A stretch of 35,155 bases of DNA. Origin: Herbiconiux daphne. GTDB taxonomy: Bacteria; Actinomycetota; Actinomycetes; Actinomycetales; Microbacteriaceae. Each line of letters starts with the position of its first letter. Position 1 is the stretch's first letter. Positions 7,482 to 18,000 of this stretch are shown piece by piece. Under the pieces are notes generated by a model. It made no database searches. It saw only the letters and a list, made by a program, of their open reading frames with translations, and was not told the origin of the DNA. The stretch lies in NCBI RefSeq assembly GCF_024979295.1, contig NZ_JANLCJ010000014.1:1-35155 (forward strand), read 5' to 3'. A program made the translations under genes and the position numbers.

Positions 7482-7534
7482 CGAGATGTCGAGATGTGTT
7501 GCACATGACCAGCGTTGGGCCGGATATTGACTTC
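7482..7534. repeat. Palindromic repeat copy F, degenerate left arm
   Basis: The right half, GTTGGGCCGGATATTGACTTCTCGG, keeps the family pattern in its last 20 bases (GCCGGATATTGACTTCTCGG). The left arm (CCGAGATGTCGAG) has drifted, so pairing is poor. It looks like a decaying copy 40 bp from copy E. Confidence 0.55.
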
Positions 7535-7592
7535 TCGGGGGGCGAGGCGCGGGCCGGAGCGCCCGTGCACGGGCGGGCGGGGCGCGACAGGC

Positions 7593-7598
7593 TAGCGT
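7593..7598 (+). promoter_or_regulatory. Candidate -10 box for a leaderless transcript (TAGCGT)
   Basis: The box ends 7 nt before GTG 7605, so the predicted first transcribed base is the G of the start codon. No convincing -35 hexamer is visible. Confidence 0.5.
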
Positions 7599-7604
7599 GG
7601 GGAC

Positions 7605-8435
7605 GTGACCTCGGCGACTCCCAGAACGACGCGGGCCGCCTACCCGCGGTGGGGGCTCGTCGACGTGGTGGCGGGGATCGTGGCGTTCCTGCTGCTGTCG
7701 GCCGCCGCCCAAGAGCTCGCGCGGGTTCCGGCCGTCGCCGCACAACCGCAGCTGCGGTTCGTGATCGATCAGGTTGTGGTGGGGTGGCTGCCGATCCTGG
7801 CCGCGGTGATCGTCGCGTCGCGGTGGCGTGGCCGGGGGAGCCTGAGCGCCGATTTCGGGCTGCGGTTCCGGGCACTCGACGTCGCCATCGGCGTGCTCGG
7901 CGGCATCCTGTTGCGGTTCGCGGCGGTGGGCATCGCCGAACTGACCCGCCTGGCAGCCGGCGCGCCCGCCACTCCGTTCGCGGGTGGCGTGGGCGCCGAC
8001 CCGGTGTGGTTCGTGCTCACCGCGGTGGTGGCGGCATCCGTGGTCACCCCCGTGGTGGAGGAGCTGTTCTTCCGCGGACTCGTGCTGCGCTCGATCCACA
8101 ACGCCGTGCTCGGCGGTCCGAGCCGCTCACGCGCGCGCGACTACGATCCGCAGCCGGCTCCGGATGCTCCGCGCAACCGCCGCGCCACCGCCGGCGTGCT
8201 CGCGGTGGCAGGGTCGGCGTTGCTGTTCGTGGCGTTCCACCTCGACGGCGTGCCCGATTCGGCGGCCGCCGTGTCGCGGCTCATCACGCTGCTCGTGGTG
8301 GGGCTCGTGCTCGGCGCGCTCGCACTGCTCACGGGGCGACTCGGGCCGTCGATCACGACCCACGCCGTGTTCAACCTCTCGGTCGCGGTGCTCGACCTGC
8401 TCGCCACGACCCCCAGCGCTCCGACCCTGGGCTGA
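7605..8435 (+). CDS. CPBP-family intramembrane metalloprotease
   Basis: A 276-residue membrane protein with about seven or eight hydrophobic segments. It carries the CPBP (CAAX protease and bacteriocin-processing, Abi) motifs in order: EELFFRG (about residue 156), FHLDG near residue 214, and HAVFN near residue 253 close to the end. These hold the glutamates, histidines and asparagine thought to form the metal site in the membrane. A polar, Arg/Pro-rich insert (about residues 173-195) separates the first two motifs. Family members cleave or process membrane-bound peptides in stress response or bacteriocin immunity; the substrate here is unknown. There is no Shine-Dalgarno sequence before GTG 7605, but a -10 box is placed for leaderless expression. 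Confidence 0.85.
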   Translation: MTSATPRTTRAAYPRWGLVDVVAGIVAFLLLSAAAQELARVPAVAAQPQLRFVIDQVVVGWLPILAAVIVASRWRGRGSLSADFGLRFRALDVAIGVLGGILLRFAAVGIAELTRLAAGAPATPFAGGVGADPVWFVLTAVVAASVVTPVVEELFFRGLVLRSIHNAVLGGPSRSRARDYDPQPAPDAPRNRRATAGVLAVAGSALLFVAFHLDGVPDSAAAVSRLITLLVVGLVLGALALLTGRLGPSITTHAVFNLSVAVLDLLATTPSAPTLG

Positions 8436-8447
8436 CGGCCCGGCGCA

Positions 8448-8530
8448 CGCACCGCGCCGACGCTGCGGTGACGACGAAGGCATCCGGATGCTTGCACCCG
8501 AGTTTCGCGAACGCCGCCTCTTTGGCAGCG
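8448..8530 (-). pseudogene. Duplicated fragment of the galK 3' end
   Basis: Read on the minus strand this stretch can be translated as EAAFAKLGCKHPDAFVVTAA, matching the GalK C-terminus DAAFAEAGFEHPDVFVVTPT. The similarity also shows in the DNA: CGCACCGCGCCGAC at 8448 recurs at about 8610, next to the real galK stop, and the copy runs in register for roughly 75 bp at an offset of about 162 bp. The fragment lies between the protease stop and galK, has no start and is not a gene. It is probably the scar of a local duplication or of a lost second galK-like gene. Confidence 0.7.
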
Positions 8531-8593
8531 GTTGCGGCGGCAGCAGCAGCGCGGCCGCCCACGCGGCCGCCGTCCCCGCCCGCGGCGCGCCCC

Positions 8594-9769
8594 TCAGCCC
8601 AGCGGCTCCCGCACCGCGCCGACCGTGGGCGTCACGACGAACACGTCCGGATGCTCGAACCCGGCCTCGGCGAACGCCGCGTCGACCGCCTCGCGCAGCG
8701 CCGGCACGCGCGATGCCGCGATGACCGCGATCGCCGAGCCACCGAAGCCGCCGCCCGTCATGCGGGCACCGATCGCGCCGTGGGCTTGCGCGGTCGACAC
8801 CGCGAGGTCGAGCTCGGACACCGAGATCTCGAAGTCGTCGCGCATCGACACGTGCGACGCGTCGAGCAGCGGGCCGATCGCGGTCGCACCGTGGTCGCGG
8901 AGCGCTCGCACGGTATCGAGCACGCGCACGTTCTCGGTGATGATGTGCCGCACGCGGCGGAAGGTCTCGTCGTCGAGCTCGCGCGCGGCGCGGGGCAGGT
9001 CGTCGACCGTGAGGTCGCGCAGCGACGTCACTCCGAGCAGCCGGGCGCCCAGCTCGCACGAGGCGCGGCGCGCGGCATAGCCGCCGGTGGCGTGCTCGTG
9101 GGTGACGCGGGTGTCGATGACCGCGATCACGAGGTCGGCGTCGGAGAGCCCGAGCGGAATCACCGACGCATCCAGCGACCGGCAGTCGAGCAGCACGACC
9201 GAGTCGGCCTCGCCGAGCAGCGATGCCGACTGGTCCATGATGCCCGTCGGCGCACCGACGACCTGGTTCTCGTTGAACTGCCCGATGCGGGCGAGGGTCT
9301 GGCGGTCGAAGCCCAGGCCCCAGAGCTCGTTGATCGCGAGCCCGAAGACGCTCTCGAGCGCCGCCGACGACGACAGCCCGGCCCCGACCGGGATGTCGGA
9401 GACGAGAGAGGCGTCGAACCCGAATGCCCCGTCGAGCACTGCGCCGAACTCACGCGCGCCCCACACCATGCCGAGCGGGTAGGCCGACCAACCGCTGACC
9501 GCGGAGGGCGAGATGTCGTCGATGTCGGCGGTGACGGCATCCGGAGCGAACGTCGTCGCGATGCGGATGACCCGGTCGTCACGCCGCCGAACGGCCATCA
9601 CGGTGCGGCGGTCGATGGCGAACGGCAGCACGAAGCCGTCGTTGTAGTCGGTGTGCTCACCGATGAGGTTCACGCGCCCGGGCGCCGACCAGAGCGAGTC
9701 GGCGGTGGTGCCGAAGCGCTCGCTGAAGCCGTCGAGAGCGGCAGAGGTGAGAGCGGTGTTGGTGGTCAC
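8594..9769 (-). CDS. galK: Galactokinase
   Basis: The 391-residue cytosolic enzyme phosphorylates galactose to galactose 1-phosphate in the Leloir pathway. It is a GHMP kinase with all three motifs: the galactokinase signature GRVNLIGEHTDYNDGFVLP (about residues 29-47), the ATP-binding GAGLSSSAALE near the middle, and GGGFGGSAIAV near the C-terminus. The start is GTG 9769, whose first base is the last base of the galT stop codon (TAGTG), so the two genes should be translationally coupled. The open frame continues upstream through galT in another frame, but that is a high-GC artefact. Length is normal for the family. Confidence 0.94.
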   Translation of the reverse strand: MTTNTALTSAALDGFSERFGTTADSLWSAPGRVNLIGEHTDYNDGFVLPFAIDRRTVMAVRRRDDRVIRIATTFAPDAVTADIDDISPSAVSGWSAYPLGMVWGAREFGAVLDGAFGFDASLVSDIPVGAGLSSSAALESVFGLAINELWGLGFDRQTLARIGQFNENQVVGAPTGIMDQSASLLGEADSVVLLDCRSLDASVIPLGLSDADLVIAVIDTRVTHEHATGGYAARRASCELGARLLGVTSLRDLTVDDLPRAARELDDETFRRVRHIITENVRVLDTVRALRDHGATAIGPLLDASHVSMRDDFEISVSELDLAVSTAQAHGAIGARMTGGGFGGSAIAVIAASRVPALREAVDAAFAEAGFEHPDVFVVTPTVGAVREPLG

Positions 9770-11025
9770 TAGTCGTTCGAATCCGATCGTGCGAGGGCGT
9801 CGCGCAGCAGCGCGGCACTGGTTTCCGGCAAGACGTCGCCGATGAATGCTCCCATGGCCGACTCCGAGCCCGCCAGGAATTTGAGCTTGTCGACCGCCCG
9901 GCGCGGCGACGTGATCTGCAGCATCAGCCGGATGTCGTCGCGGTGCGCGTGCGTCGGCGCCTGGTGCCACGCCGCGATGTAGGGCGTCGGCGTGTCGTAG
10001 ATGGCGTCGACGGCCCGCAGGATGCGGCGGTAGACCAGCGCGAGGTCGTCGCGCTCCTCGCCGGTGAGCCCGGCGAAGTCGGGCACGTGCCGGTGCGGCA
10101 GCAGATGGATCTCGAGCGGCCAGCGCGCAGCGAACGGCACGAACGCGGTGAAGAACTCGGTGCGCACGATCACGCGATCGGACTGCTCTTCGAATGCCAG
10201 GATGTCGGCGAACAGCGTCGGCCCATAGCTCTCGATCGACGCGATCAGCTTCTGCGTGCGCGGCGTGATGTAGGGGTAGGCGTAGATCTGCCCGTGCGGG
10301 TGGTGCAGCGTGACCCCGATGGCCTCGCCCCGGTTCTCGAACGGGAACACCTGCTCGACGCCCGGCATCGCCGACAGCGCGGCCGTGCGGTCGGCCCAGG
10401 CCTCCACCACGGTGCGAGCGCGCGACGGCGAGAGGGTCGCGAACGATCCGTCGGTCGACGGGCTGAAGCACACGACCTCGCAGCGCCCGATCGAGGGGCG
10501 GGTGCGGCCGAGGCCGATGCGCGCGAGCTCGTTGAGCGTGGCGGCGTCGGTGACGGATGCCGCGGCAGCGGCGTCGTCGCCGGTCACGCCGGCCTCGCCG
10601 CTCACGCCCGCCTCGCCGGCTGCGCCGGCATCGCCCGTCACGGCCGCGAACGCGGGGCCGAACGACGGCGACTTGTTCTCGAACACCGCGACGTCGTAGT
10701 TGCTCGGCACCTCGGTGAGGTTCTCGGGCGTCGACGGCGCCAGCGGATCGAGGTGCTTGGGCGGCAGCATCACGCGGTTCTGCCGCGCCGAGGCGATCGA
10801 CACCCATTCGCCGGTCAGCGGGTCTTGCCGCATGGTGGCGACCGCGGGGCGCGGGGCGGGCGGCCGCGCATCCGGAGCCCGCTCGGGCGGAAGAGTGGAG
10901 TCGGCGTCGTCGAAGTAGATGAGTTCGCGACCGTCGGAGAGGTGGTGCACCCGCTTGGTGATGCCGTTGGAGAGCACGATGCCGTCGGAAGTCGCCGACG
11001 CCGGGGATTGCTGATTCACACCCAC
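9769..11025 (-). CDS. galT: Galactose-1-phosphate uridylyltransferase
   Basis: This Leloir enzyme exchanges UDP-glucose and galactose 1-phosphate for UDP-galactose and glucose 1-phosphate. The active-site motif HHPHGQIYAYPY is present, and the N-terminal segment HHLSDGRELIYFDD is family-like. Where the E. coli enzyme has zinc cysteines this one reads SARQNRVMLPP, so that metal site is missing. A low-complexity insert of Gly/Ala/Glu/Val units (GEAGVSGEAGVTGDD) lies near residues 130-155, and the protein is longer (about 418 residues) than E. coli GalT. The start is GTG 11025 or GTG 11019, two codons apart; neither has a clear Shine-Dalgarno sequence. It is transcribed with galK, divergently from the DeoR-type gene. 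Confidence 0.9.
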   Translation of the reverse strand: MGVNQQSPASATSDGIVLSNGITKRVHHLSDGRELIYFDDADSTLPPERAPDARPPAPRPAVATMRQDPLTGEWVSIASARQNRVMLPPKHLDPLAPSTPENLTEVPSNYDVAVFENKSPSFGPAFAAVTGDAGAAGEAGVSGEAGVTGDDAAAAASVTDAATLNELARIGLGRTRPSIGRCEVVCFSPSTDGSFATLSPSRARTVVEAWADRTAALSAMPGVEQVFPFENRGEAIGVTLHHPHGQIYAYPYITPRTQKLIASIESYGPTLFADILAFEEQSDRVIVRTEFFTAFVPFAARWPLEIHLLPHRHVPDFAGLTGEERDDLALVYRRILRAVDAIYDTPTPYIAAWHQAPTHAHRDDIRLMLQITSPRRAVDKLKFLAGSESAMGAFIGDVLPETSAALLRDALARSDSND

Positions 11026-11062
11026 GAGTAAGCCACTTTCGATTACACAAGTCAAGCCGACC

Positions 11063-11091
11063 TTCGCTTTGGTATTGACAAGCAAAGCGAA
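11063..11091. promoter_or_regulatory. Inverted-repeat operator between galT and the DeoR-type gene
   Basis: TTCGCTTTG (11063-11071) and CAAAGCGAA (11083-11091) are a perfect 9-bp inverted repeat with an 11-nt spacer, in the middle of the divergent intergenic region. It overlaps the rightward TTGACA box. It is the natural binding site for the adjacent DeoR/GlpR-type repressor, controlling itself and possibly galTK. Confidence 0.7.
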
Positions 11092-11103
11092 GTAACCGAA
11101 ACT
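11075..11103 (+). promoter_or_regulatory. Candidate promoter of the DeoR-type gene
   Basis: TTGACA (11075-11080) and GAAACT (11098-11103) are separated by 17 nt. The -10 box is poor but ends 7 nt before ATG 11110. No Shine-Dalgarno sequence is present, which suggests a leaderless mRNA. The -35 box lies inside the operator. Confidence 0.45.
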
Positions 11104-11109
11104 CCACGC

Positions 11110-11904
11110 ATGCCGAACGATTTCGAGCAGCTGCCGGCCGCCGTGCGTCGCGAGCGCATCCTGGCCCGGGTCGAAGAGACGGGCTTCGTGCGGGTCGCCG
11201 ACCTCAGCCGCGAGTTCGGGGTGTCAGAGGTGACGGTGCGCTCCGATCTCGACGCGATCGAGCGGCACAGCCCGATCGACCGCGTGCACGGTGGCGCCGT
11301 GCTGCGCGGCGTCACCGCCCGCCGCGAGGAGCCCTTCGAAGAAGCGCTCGCCACCTCGGCCGACGAGAAGCGCCGCATCGGCGCCGCGGCCGCCGCCCTC
11401 GTCACGAGCGGCAGCAGCGTCATCCTGGATGTCGGCACCACACCCGCGGCCATCGCCGCCGCGCTGGTCGAGCGAGCCGACCTCGACGACATCGTGATCG
11501 TCACCAACAGCCTCACCACGGCGCTCGCGCTCGAGCCGGCCATCCCGCGGTTCACGGTGGTCGTGACCGGCGGCACCCTGCGGCCCCTGCAGCATTCCCT
11601 CGTGGCGCCGTTCGCGTCGAAGGTGCTCGACGACCTGCATGTCGACCTCGCGTTTCTCGGGTGCACCGGCGTGCATCCGGAGGGCGGGGTGACGAACGTC
11701 AACCTCGCCGAGACCGAGCTGAAGCGCGCGATGCTGCTCTCGGCCGACCGCGCCGTCATCGTGGCCGACTCGTCGAAGATCGGCCGCGTCGACCTCGGTC
11801 GCATCGGCGCGATCGACGAGTTCGCGACCCTCGTCACCTCCGCCGTCGACGACGCGGTGCGGGCGTCGTTCGAGAAGCGCGGCATCGAGGTGGTGCAGGT
11901 CTGA
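11110..11904 (+). CDS. DeoR/GlpR-family transcriptional regulator
   Basis: A 264-residue repressor-type protein. The N-terminal winged helix-turn-helix is clear: RRERILARVEETGFVRVADLSREFGVSEVTVRSDLDAIE, ending in the RVHGGA segment that follows it in this family. The C-terminal DeoRC sensor domain, which binds sugar phosphates, has VILDVGTTPAAIAAAL, VIVTNSL, VVTGGTLRP and VIVADSSKIGR. It is divergent from galTK with a palindromic operator between them, so it probably controls galactose use in response to a phosphorylated intermediate. The start ATG 11110 is placed for leaderless translation. The next promoter begins 27 bp after its stop. Confidence 0.9.
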   Translation: MPNDFEQLPAAVRRERILARVEETGFVRVADLSREFGVSEVTVRSDLDAIERHSPIDRVHGGAVLRGVTARREEPFEEALATSADEKRRIGAAAAALVTSGSSVILDVGTTPAAIAAALVERADLDDIVIVTNSLTTALALEPAIPRFTVVVTGGTLRPLQHSLVAPFASKVLDDLHVDLAFLGCTGVHPEGGVTNVNLAETELKRAMLLSADRAVIVADSSKIGRVDLGRIGAIDEFATLVTSAVDDAVRASFEKRGIEVVQV

Positions 11905-11931
11905 CGAATTCCACAGCACGCCATCGGAGGT

Positions 11932-11961
11932 TTGCTTAAAGAGAGGAATACTCACTAGCAT
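11932..11961 (+). promoter_or_regulatory. Candidate promoter of the RHS-repeat locus
   Basis: TTGCTT (11932-11937) and TAGCAT (11956-11961) are separated by 18 nt. They would give a leader of about 60 nt before the TTG start at 12027. The surrounding bases are AT-richer than average for the window. Confidence 0.5.
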
Positions 11962-12026
11962 CGACCTACTCGGGGGAACGGGTGGAGGTGCGAGCCACAC
12001 TCGCCGCTGTCCGAGGTGCGTGAGTC

Positions 12027-15000
12027 TTGCCGTTCCACCGTCGTGGTCGCCATTCGGTTGGCGTTGCTGCTGTTCTGGGGGTCGTGTTGTCGATCACTCT
12101 CGTCGCCGGGACTGCCGTCACCGCCAGCGCGGAGACTTTCGATCCGCCGGAGTCCCCGCCTGGCGCGACCGAGCCGAATGATTTGCCTGCCGAACCGTTC
12201 TCCACGGCCCCGCCGCCCGCACCTGCGATGCCTGAGGGAGACTTCTCCGACCTCGGCACCGAGCCCGTCGCCCCACCGGTGCCACCGGGCGATCTGGCCC
12301 TTCCGACCGACCCGGTCGATCCTGAATCGCTGCCGGAGTCGGCCATCGTCGACCGGGGCGAGTTCGACCAGACCTACGAGCTCGCCGACGGCTCGAACTA
12401 CACGAAGACGTCTGTCGAGCCCTTGAACGTGCAGGATGCCGGGGGCGACTGGGTGCCCATCGACACAGCGGTGTCGGCGACCGGCCCGTGGGCGTGGCTC
12501 GGCATCGGCGGCGGCGAAGTTGAGCGCCATCCGCTGGCGCCGGTGTTCGCAGACAACGCAGCGGCCGATCACGTGCTCGAGGTCACGAGAGACGGTTCCA
12601 CTGTCGGGTTCGGGCTCATGGGTGCGTCAGCCAGCGGTATCGACCGGATGGCGGGCAGCGGGCCCGATGCGCGGAGCCACGTCGAATACCCGGAGGTGTT
12701 CGACGACGCCGATCTGGTCTACGACGTCAGCGCCGGGGGAGTCAAGGAGAACCTGCGCCTGAACTCTGCCCCCGCCGACCCCGCCGACCCCGACGGCGAC
12801 GACCCACCCTCTGCGAGCCTCTCCTGGTCATGGCGGGTCGACGCCGACGGGCTGTCGCTCTCGAAAGACGCGATCGGCGCGATCACGTTCACGAACGCCG
12901 ACGGCGAGGCGATCCTGCAGATGCCGCCCGCGATCGTCTACGACAGCGCGTCGAGCGATGACACCGGTCGTGGTGACGCGTCGCGCGCAGCCACGACGAC
13001 ACTCTTGCATCGAGGGGATCACTGGGTCGTCGTGGTCACCGTCGACCGCGACTGGCTGAACAGTCCCGCCCGTGTCTATCCCGTGCTTGTCGACCCCAGC
13101 ATCGACGTCTTCACCGACGGTGACGACGTGCACTCCTACAAGTCCAACGGGCTCTCGAATCTCAACGCAGGCGTGCAGATCGGCAATTCGAACAACGGGG
13201 GATACTGGCGCACTGTTCTGCACTACGACTACGAGCAGTTCTTCGGCAAGCAGGTGTTGGACGCCCAGGTTGGCGTCAGTGCGATCTACCCCGACTCTTC
13301 GGCCGACCCTTACCAGGCGGCCGTCTACCACGCGTCGGATTTCAGCTACCACGGCGTCGGCGAGCTGCTGGCGACCGGCACCTTCGACTCTTCCGGAGGT
13401 GCGACGACCGGTCCGGGCATCGCGACCACGATCGGACAATGGGTCAGGGCGCGCTCGGCGGGCAACTATCTGCTCATCGCCGGAGATGAGACGCCGGGCG
13501 TCTTCACCTACAAGCACATCGACACCGTCATGTGGGTGCGCTGGAAAGAGTTCCCGACTGCGGGCACCACCTCGACGCCGCCCCACGGCGAAGCGCGCAC
13601 CAAGCTCAATCCGACCTTGACGATCACCGGGCAGACCGACCCGGGTGGTGGTGGTCTCGCCTACGCGTTCCACCTCGGCACGAACCCGAATCCACTGGCG
13701 ACCTGGAGCTGGGACAGCGGATGGATCGGCCAGAACCATTTCACACTGCCGCTTAACGCGCTGCAACCGAACACCCGCTACTACTGGGTCGAATACGTCA
13801 AAGACGGCGCCGATGGCCTGAACGGGTTCAGCACCAAGTGCAACACGATGGTGTTGTCGTTCGTGACCGACGCTGCCGCGATGCCTCCGCACGGGTCGTG
13901 GTCGCCGGGCGACAACGCGACGGTCACGACTCTGACGCCCACGTTCGCCGTGCCCTCCGTGCTGTCGCAGATCGGCAAGCCGGTGCTTTACCAGTTCCGG
14001 GTTGCGACAGGTGTGGATTCACTCACGGGCACGGTCGCCACGTCGGGCTGGATATCGGCCACCAACTGGTCGCCGCCCGTCGGCACCCTGCAAGACGGAG
14101 GTTCGTACAAGTGGAGCGTGTCGACGCAAGACGACCGTGGTGACTACGGCCCGGTCTTCACGAACACCGTGAAAGTCGACCTGCGCCTGGGCGCATCAAG
14201 TCCCTCGCCGCAAGATTCGGCCGGCCCTGTGACCGTCAACCTCGCCAACGGCAACCTGTCGTTGAACTTCGCGTCGCCGATGGTGAACACGGCGGGCGGG
14301 CCCATGGGCATGTCGTTCAGCTACAACTCCCAGAAGCCGTCCAACACCGGGCTGAACGCGTCGTATTACGACGACAGTGTGCAGCGCGATCGCAGCTTCG
14401 GCACGAAGTCCAAAGGCGCCGTGCTCGTGCGCACGGAGAGCGCGTCGTCGTTCGACTGGGGCTCCGGGTCGCCGGCGTCGGGGGTGCCGGCTGATTATTT
14501 CCTGGCATCGTGGAAAGGATTCATCCGTTTCCCCTCGGTGGGTGACTGGGTGCTCGGCGTCACCGCCGACGACGGCTACCGCATCCGCGTGGGGGAGACG
14601 GTCGTGAGCGACCGCTGGGTGGGTGCGGCCGTCGATTCGTTGCAGTGGAGCAGCGTGATCAAGGCGACGACGGCCGCCTCCCCGTTCATCCTCGACTACC
14701 GCGAGGAGACGGGGCTCGCGCACGTGACCCTGTTCGCCAAGAAGCAGGGCGATCCGGATTCCGAACGGGTCATCGTGCCGGGTGACTGGTTCACTCGAAC
14801 CCCCGACATCCTGCCGACCGGCTGGTCGGCCTCGACGGCCGTGGCAGGCGCGGCCGGTGCGTACTCGCACGCAGAGGTCACGACCTCGGCCGTCATCATC
14901 ACCGACGCCACGGGTCGCGTGCACACCTACGCCAAACAGGGCGCAGACAGCTACTCACCGCCGCAGGGAGAGTACGGGTCGGTCAGTGTCTTTCTCGACC

Positions 15001-18000
15001 AGAGCACCAGCCCGGCCGCCAAGACGGTGACCTTCACCGACGACTCGGGCACGACGTACGTCTTCAACGCTGCAGGCGCCGTCGTGTCGACGACGAGCGC
15101 GATCGACGTGAAGAAGCCGACGGCGCCCCGTGTCTCCTACCGCGGTGGAACCGGCAGTTACCGCGAGGGCATCGGCCGGATCGACCGCATCTCGGATGTG
15201 CTCTCGTCGAACGGCGCGACCCCGCCGGTCTACGGCCGAGAAGTGATCTTCGCCTACGGCTCAGATCTGGCCCAGGATGTCGGGCTGTCGCCGAGCGACA
15301 CCGACACGACGGGTCGGGCGTGTCCGACTCCGGTCGGCTCGGGCTACATCGCGGCGCCCGCAGACCGACTCTGCCGCATCGTCTATCCCGGGCACGTGGC
15401 CGGGTCGGACGACACCACCGTGATCACGTACAACGCGGCCGGTCTCATCGCCTCCATCACGGACCCGGGCGGAAAAGTCACCAGCTTCGGCTACGACGCA
15501 GTGAACCGACTCAGTCGCATCACCGACTCCGTCGCGAGCGACTGGATCGTCAAGGTGAACGGCGGTGTCGTACCCGAGGCGTCGGCGACGACGATCCGTT
15601 ACGGCGAGTATGGCCGCGTGGGCGACGGGAGTGACGACCGGGTGACCGGGATCACGCTGCCCGCGGCTGATGGCGTGACGCTGACAGGCCGAGCGGCAAA
15701 AACCTACAGCTACCCTCCGACGGGTGGTGTCGCCTATGTCGATGTGGCCGGCCAGACAGTGCCCGGCGCGTCGCCGACGCAAGGGCATTCGCGCAAGGTG
15801 ACGTTCGATGCATCCTTCCGGCTGACCAGCGACGTGTCGCCTCTCGGGCGCACGACGTCGCAGGAATGGGACGCGCAAAAAGACCTGGTGCTCTCGTCAA
15901 CCGACGCAGCGGGCAAGAAGTCGACGACCATCTACAACAGCGTCGACCGGGTGACTGACACCTATGGCCCCGCCGACGTCGCGTGCTTCGGTGCCGACCG
16001 TCGCCCGACAGGGTGCACCGGTGTCGCCCACTCATCGACTGCCTACGATGGCGGCCTCTCCGGACTTCAAGCCACCTACTACGGAACCAAGGGTCTCGCA
16101 GGAGCGCCGGTCGCCTACGGTCTCGGCATCGGAACAGCCGATGGGTCGGTCAACCGTTCGTGGGGCTCGGCCGCGCCGGTTCCCGGAGTCGGCCCCGATG
16201 GCTGGAGTGTGCGTCTGTCGGGCACGATCACCTTCCCGGCTGCGGGGCTCTACACGCTGCAGGGGTCGGTCGACGACGGAATGAAGCTCTGGGTCGATCG
16301 CGATCTCGTCATCGACAACTTCGTGATCAGTGGAGAACACCCGACCAACAAGGCGACGATCCGCGTCGACGCCGCCCGGCTCACCGTCCCCATCGCGGTG
16401 GACTACTTCGACAATGTCGGCGACGCCGTTCTGAAACTGAACTGGGTGGCGGGCGATGGGGCGACGGGTGTTTTCGCGCCGGTTCCGGGTAGCTGGCTCA
16501 CGCCCGACTACGGGCTGACGACCTCGAGCGCCACGGACGACAGCGCACCCGCCGGAGTCGCCGGTGTCTCGAATTCTCAGGTGCCGTCGCAGGCGACCGC
16601 CACCTCGTTCGGCGCGAGTCCATGGCTCGGCCTTGCCGACACAACGACAGCCGACCCGGCGGGTCTAGCCCTGCAATCGAAGGTGAAGTACGACACGAAC
16701 AACCGACCCACCCAAGCGTTCTCGCCGGCCGCCGTCGCAGGCGGTTCCTCAACATCGACCACCGAGAACACCTACTACCAACCCGGCGACACGATTGGCG
16801 GTGTCGGTGCGGTCGACTCCTGCGGCGTCGCAGCCGGCACTCCCCAGTACGGCGCTCTGCGAGAGCATCGCTCCGCGAATCCGGATGCCGCCGTCGGAGT
16901 CACCCAGGGCATCACCACGAGCTACGGCTACGACATCCTCGGCCGTGCCGTGGCCAGCAAGAGCACGAGCGATTCCGGAACGTCGTGCACCACGTATGAT
17001 CCGAGGGGGCGTGTGACGAAGAGCACCGACATGTCGCACAACGGCGCTCCGGCTCGCACGACGACCTACTCGTACGCGAGCACCGCGGCCCCCGTCGGCA
17101 ACCCTCTCGTTTCGAGCGTCACCGATGCAGTCGGCACGACCACGGTCACGCGCGACCTCCTCGGCAGGGTGACATCCGCTGTCGATGTCTGGGGAACGAC
17201 GACGAGTACGACCTACAACCAGGTCGGGCAGGTCGTCACGGTGACGACTGCTCCGCCCGTCGGTCAGGCCTATCGTCTCGCCTACACCTACAACCTCGAC
17301 GGTCAGGTCGAGGCGGAGAGCGATGTGGCCGTCGCGACCGGAGTCGCAACCGTCCTGGCGCGACCCTTCTACGATTCGGCCGGACGATTGACCTCGGTCA
17401 GCTACCCGTCCGGCGCCGGCAATTCGGGCAATGGGTCAGGGCTTACCTCGGTGGGCTACGACTCCGCGGGTCGAAGCGCGGGGTTCCAGTGGCAGTTCGT
17501 GGGTGAGGCTGCGCCGGTCGGCGACAGCGTGGTGAGATCGCAGTCGGGCCGCATCCTGAAGTCATCCGTGGTCGAGTCGCCGACGAGCGCGTACGACTCC
17601 CTCTACAGCTTCGACGCGGTCGGCCGTCTGATCGCGGCCACGATCCCGGGCCATCGCCTCACCTATGGTTTCGCGCCCACCAACAGCTGCGGCACCGGGG
17701 TGAAAGCAGCGGCGAACGGCAACCGCACGTCGACGACCGACACCCCGGTCGGCGCGGGCACCCTCGCGTACAGCACGTCTTACTGTTACGACGCCGACGA
17801 TCGTCTGCTCTCATCATCGGAGATCGTCGCGGGCGCAACATCGGCTCCTCCCTCGAAGGTGCGCGATGCGCAGAGTCTGCCCGCGGGTTCGATCGTCTAC
17901 GACGCCCACGGCAACATCACGAAGCTCGGCGACCAGACCTTCACCTACGACGCAAGCGATCGCCACATCGGCACGGTCGTTCGCAGCGGCACGGCCGTGG

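Noticed and set aside
8594..11107. A single 837-codon frame that would fuse galK to a long N-terminal extension
   Set aside because: The extension is the wrong-frame reading of galT (Arg/Ala-rich nonsense); galK starts at GTG 9769 with family-like length.
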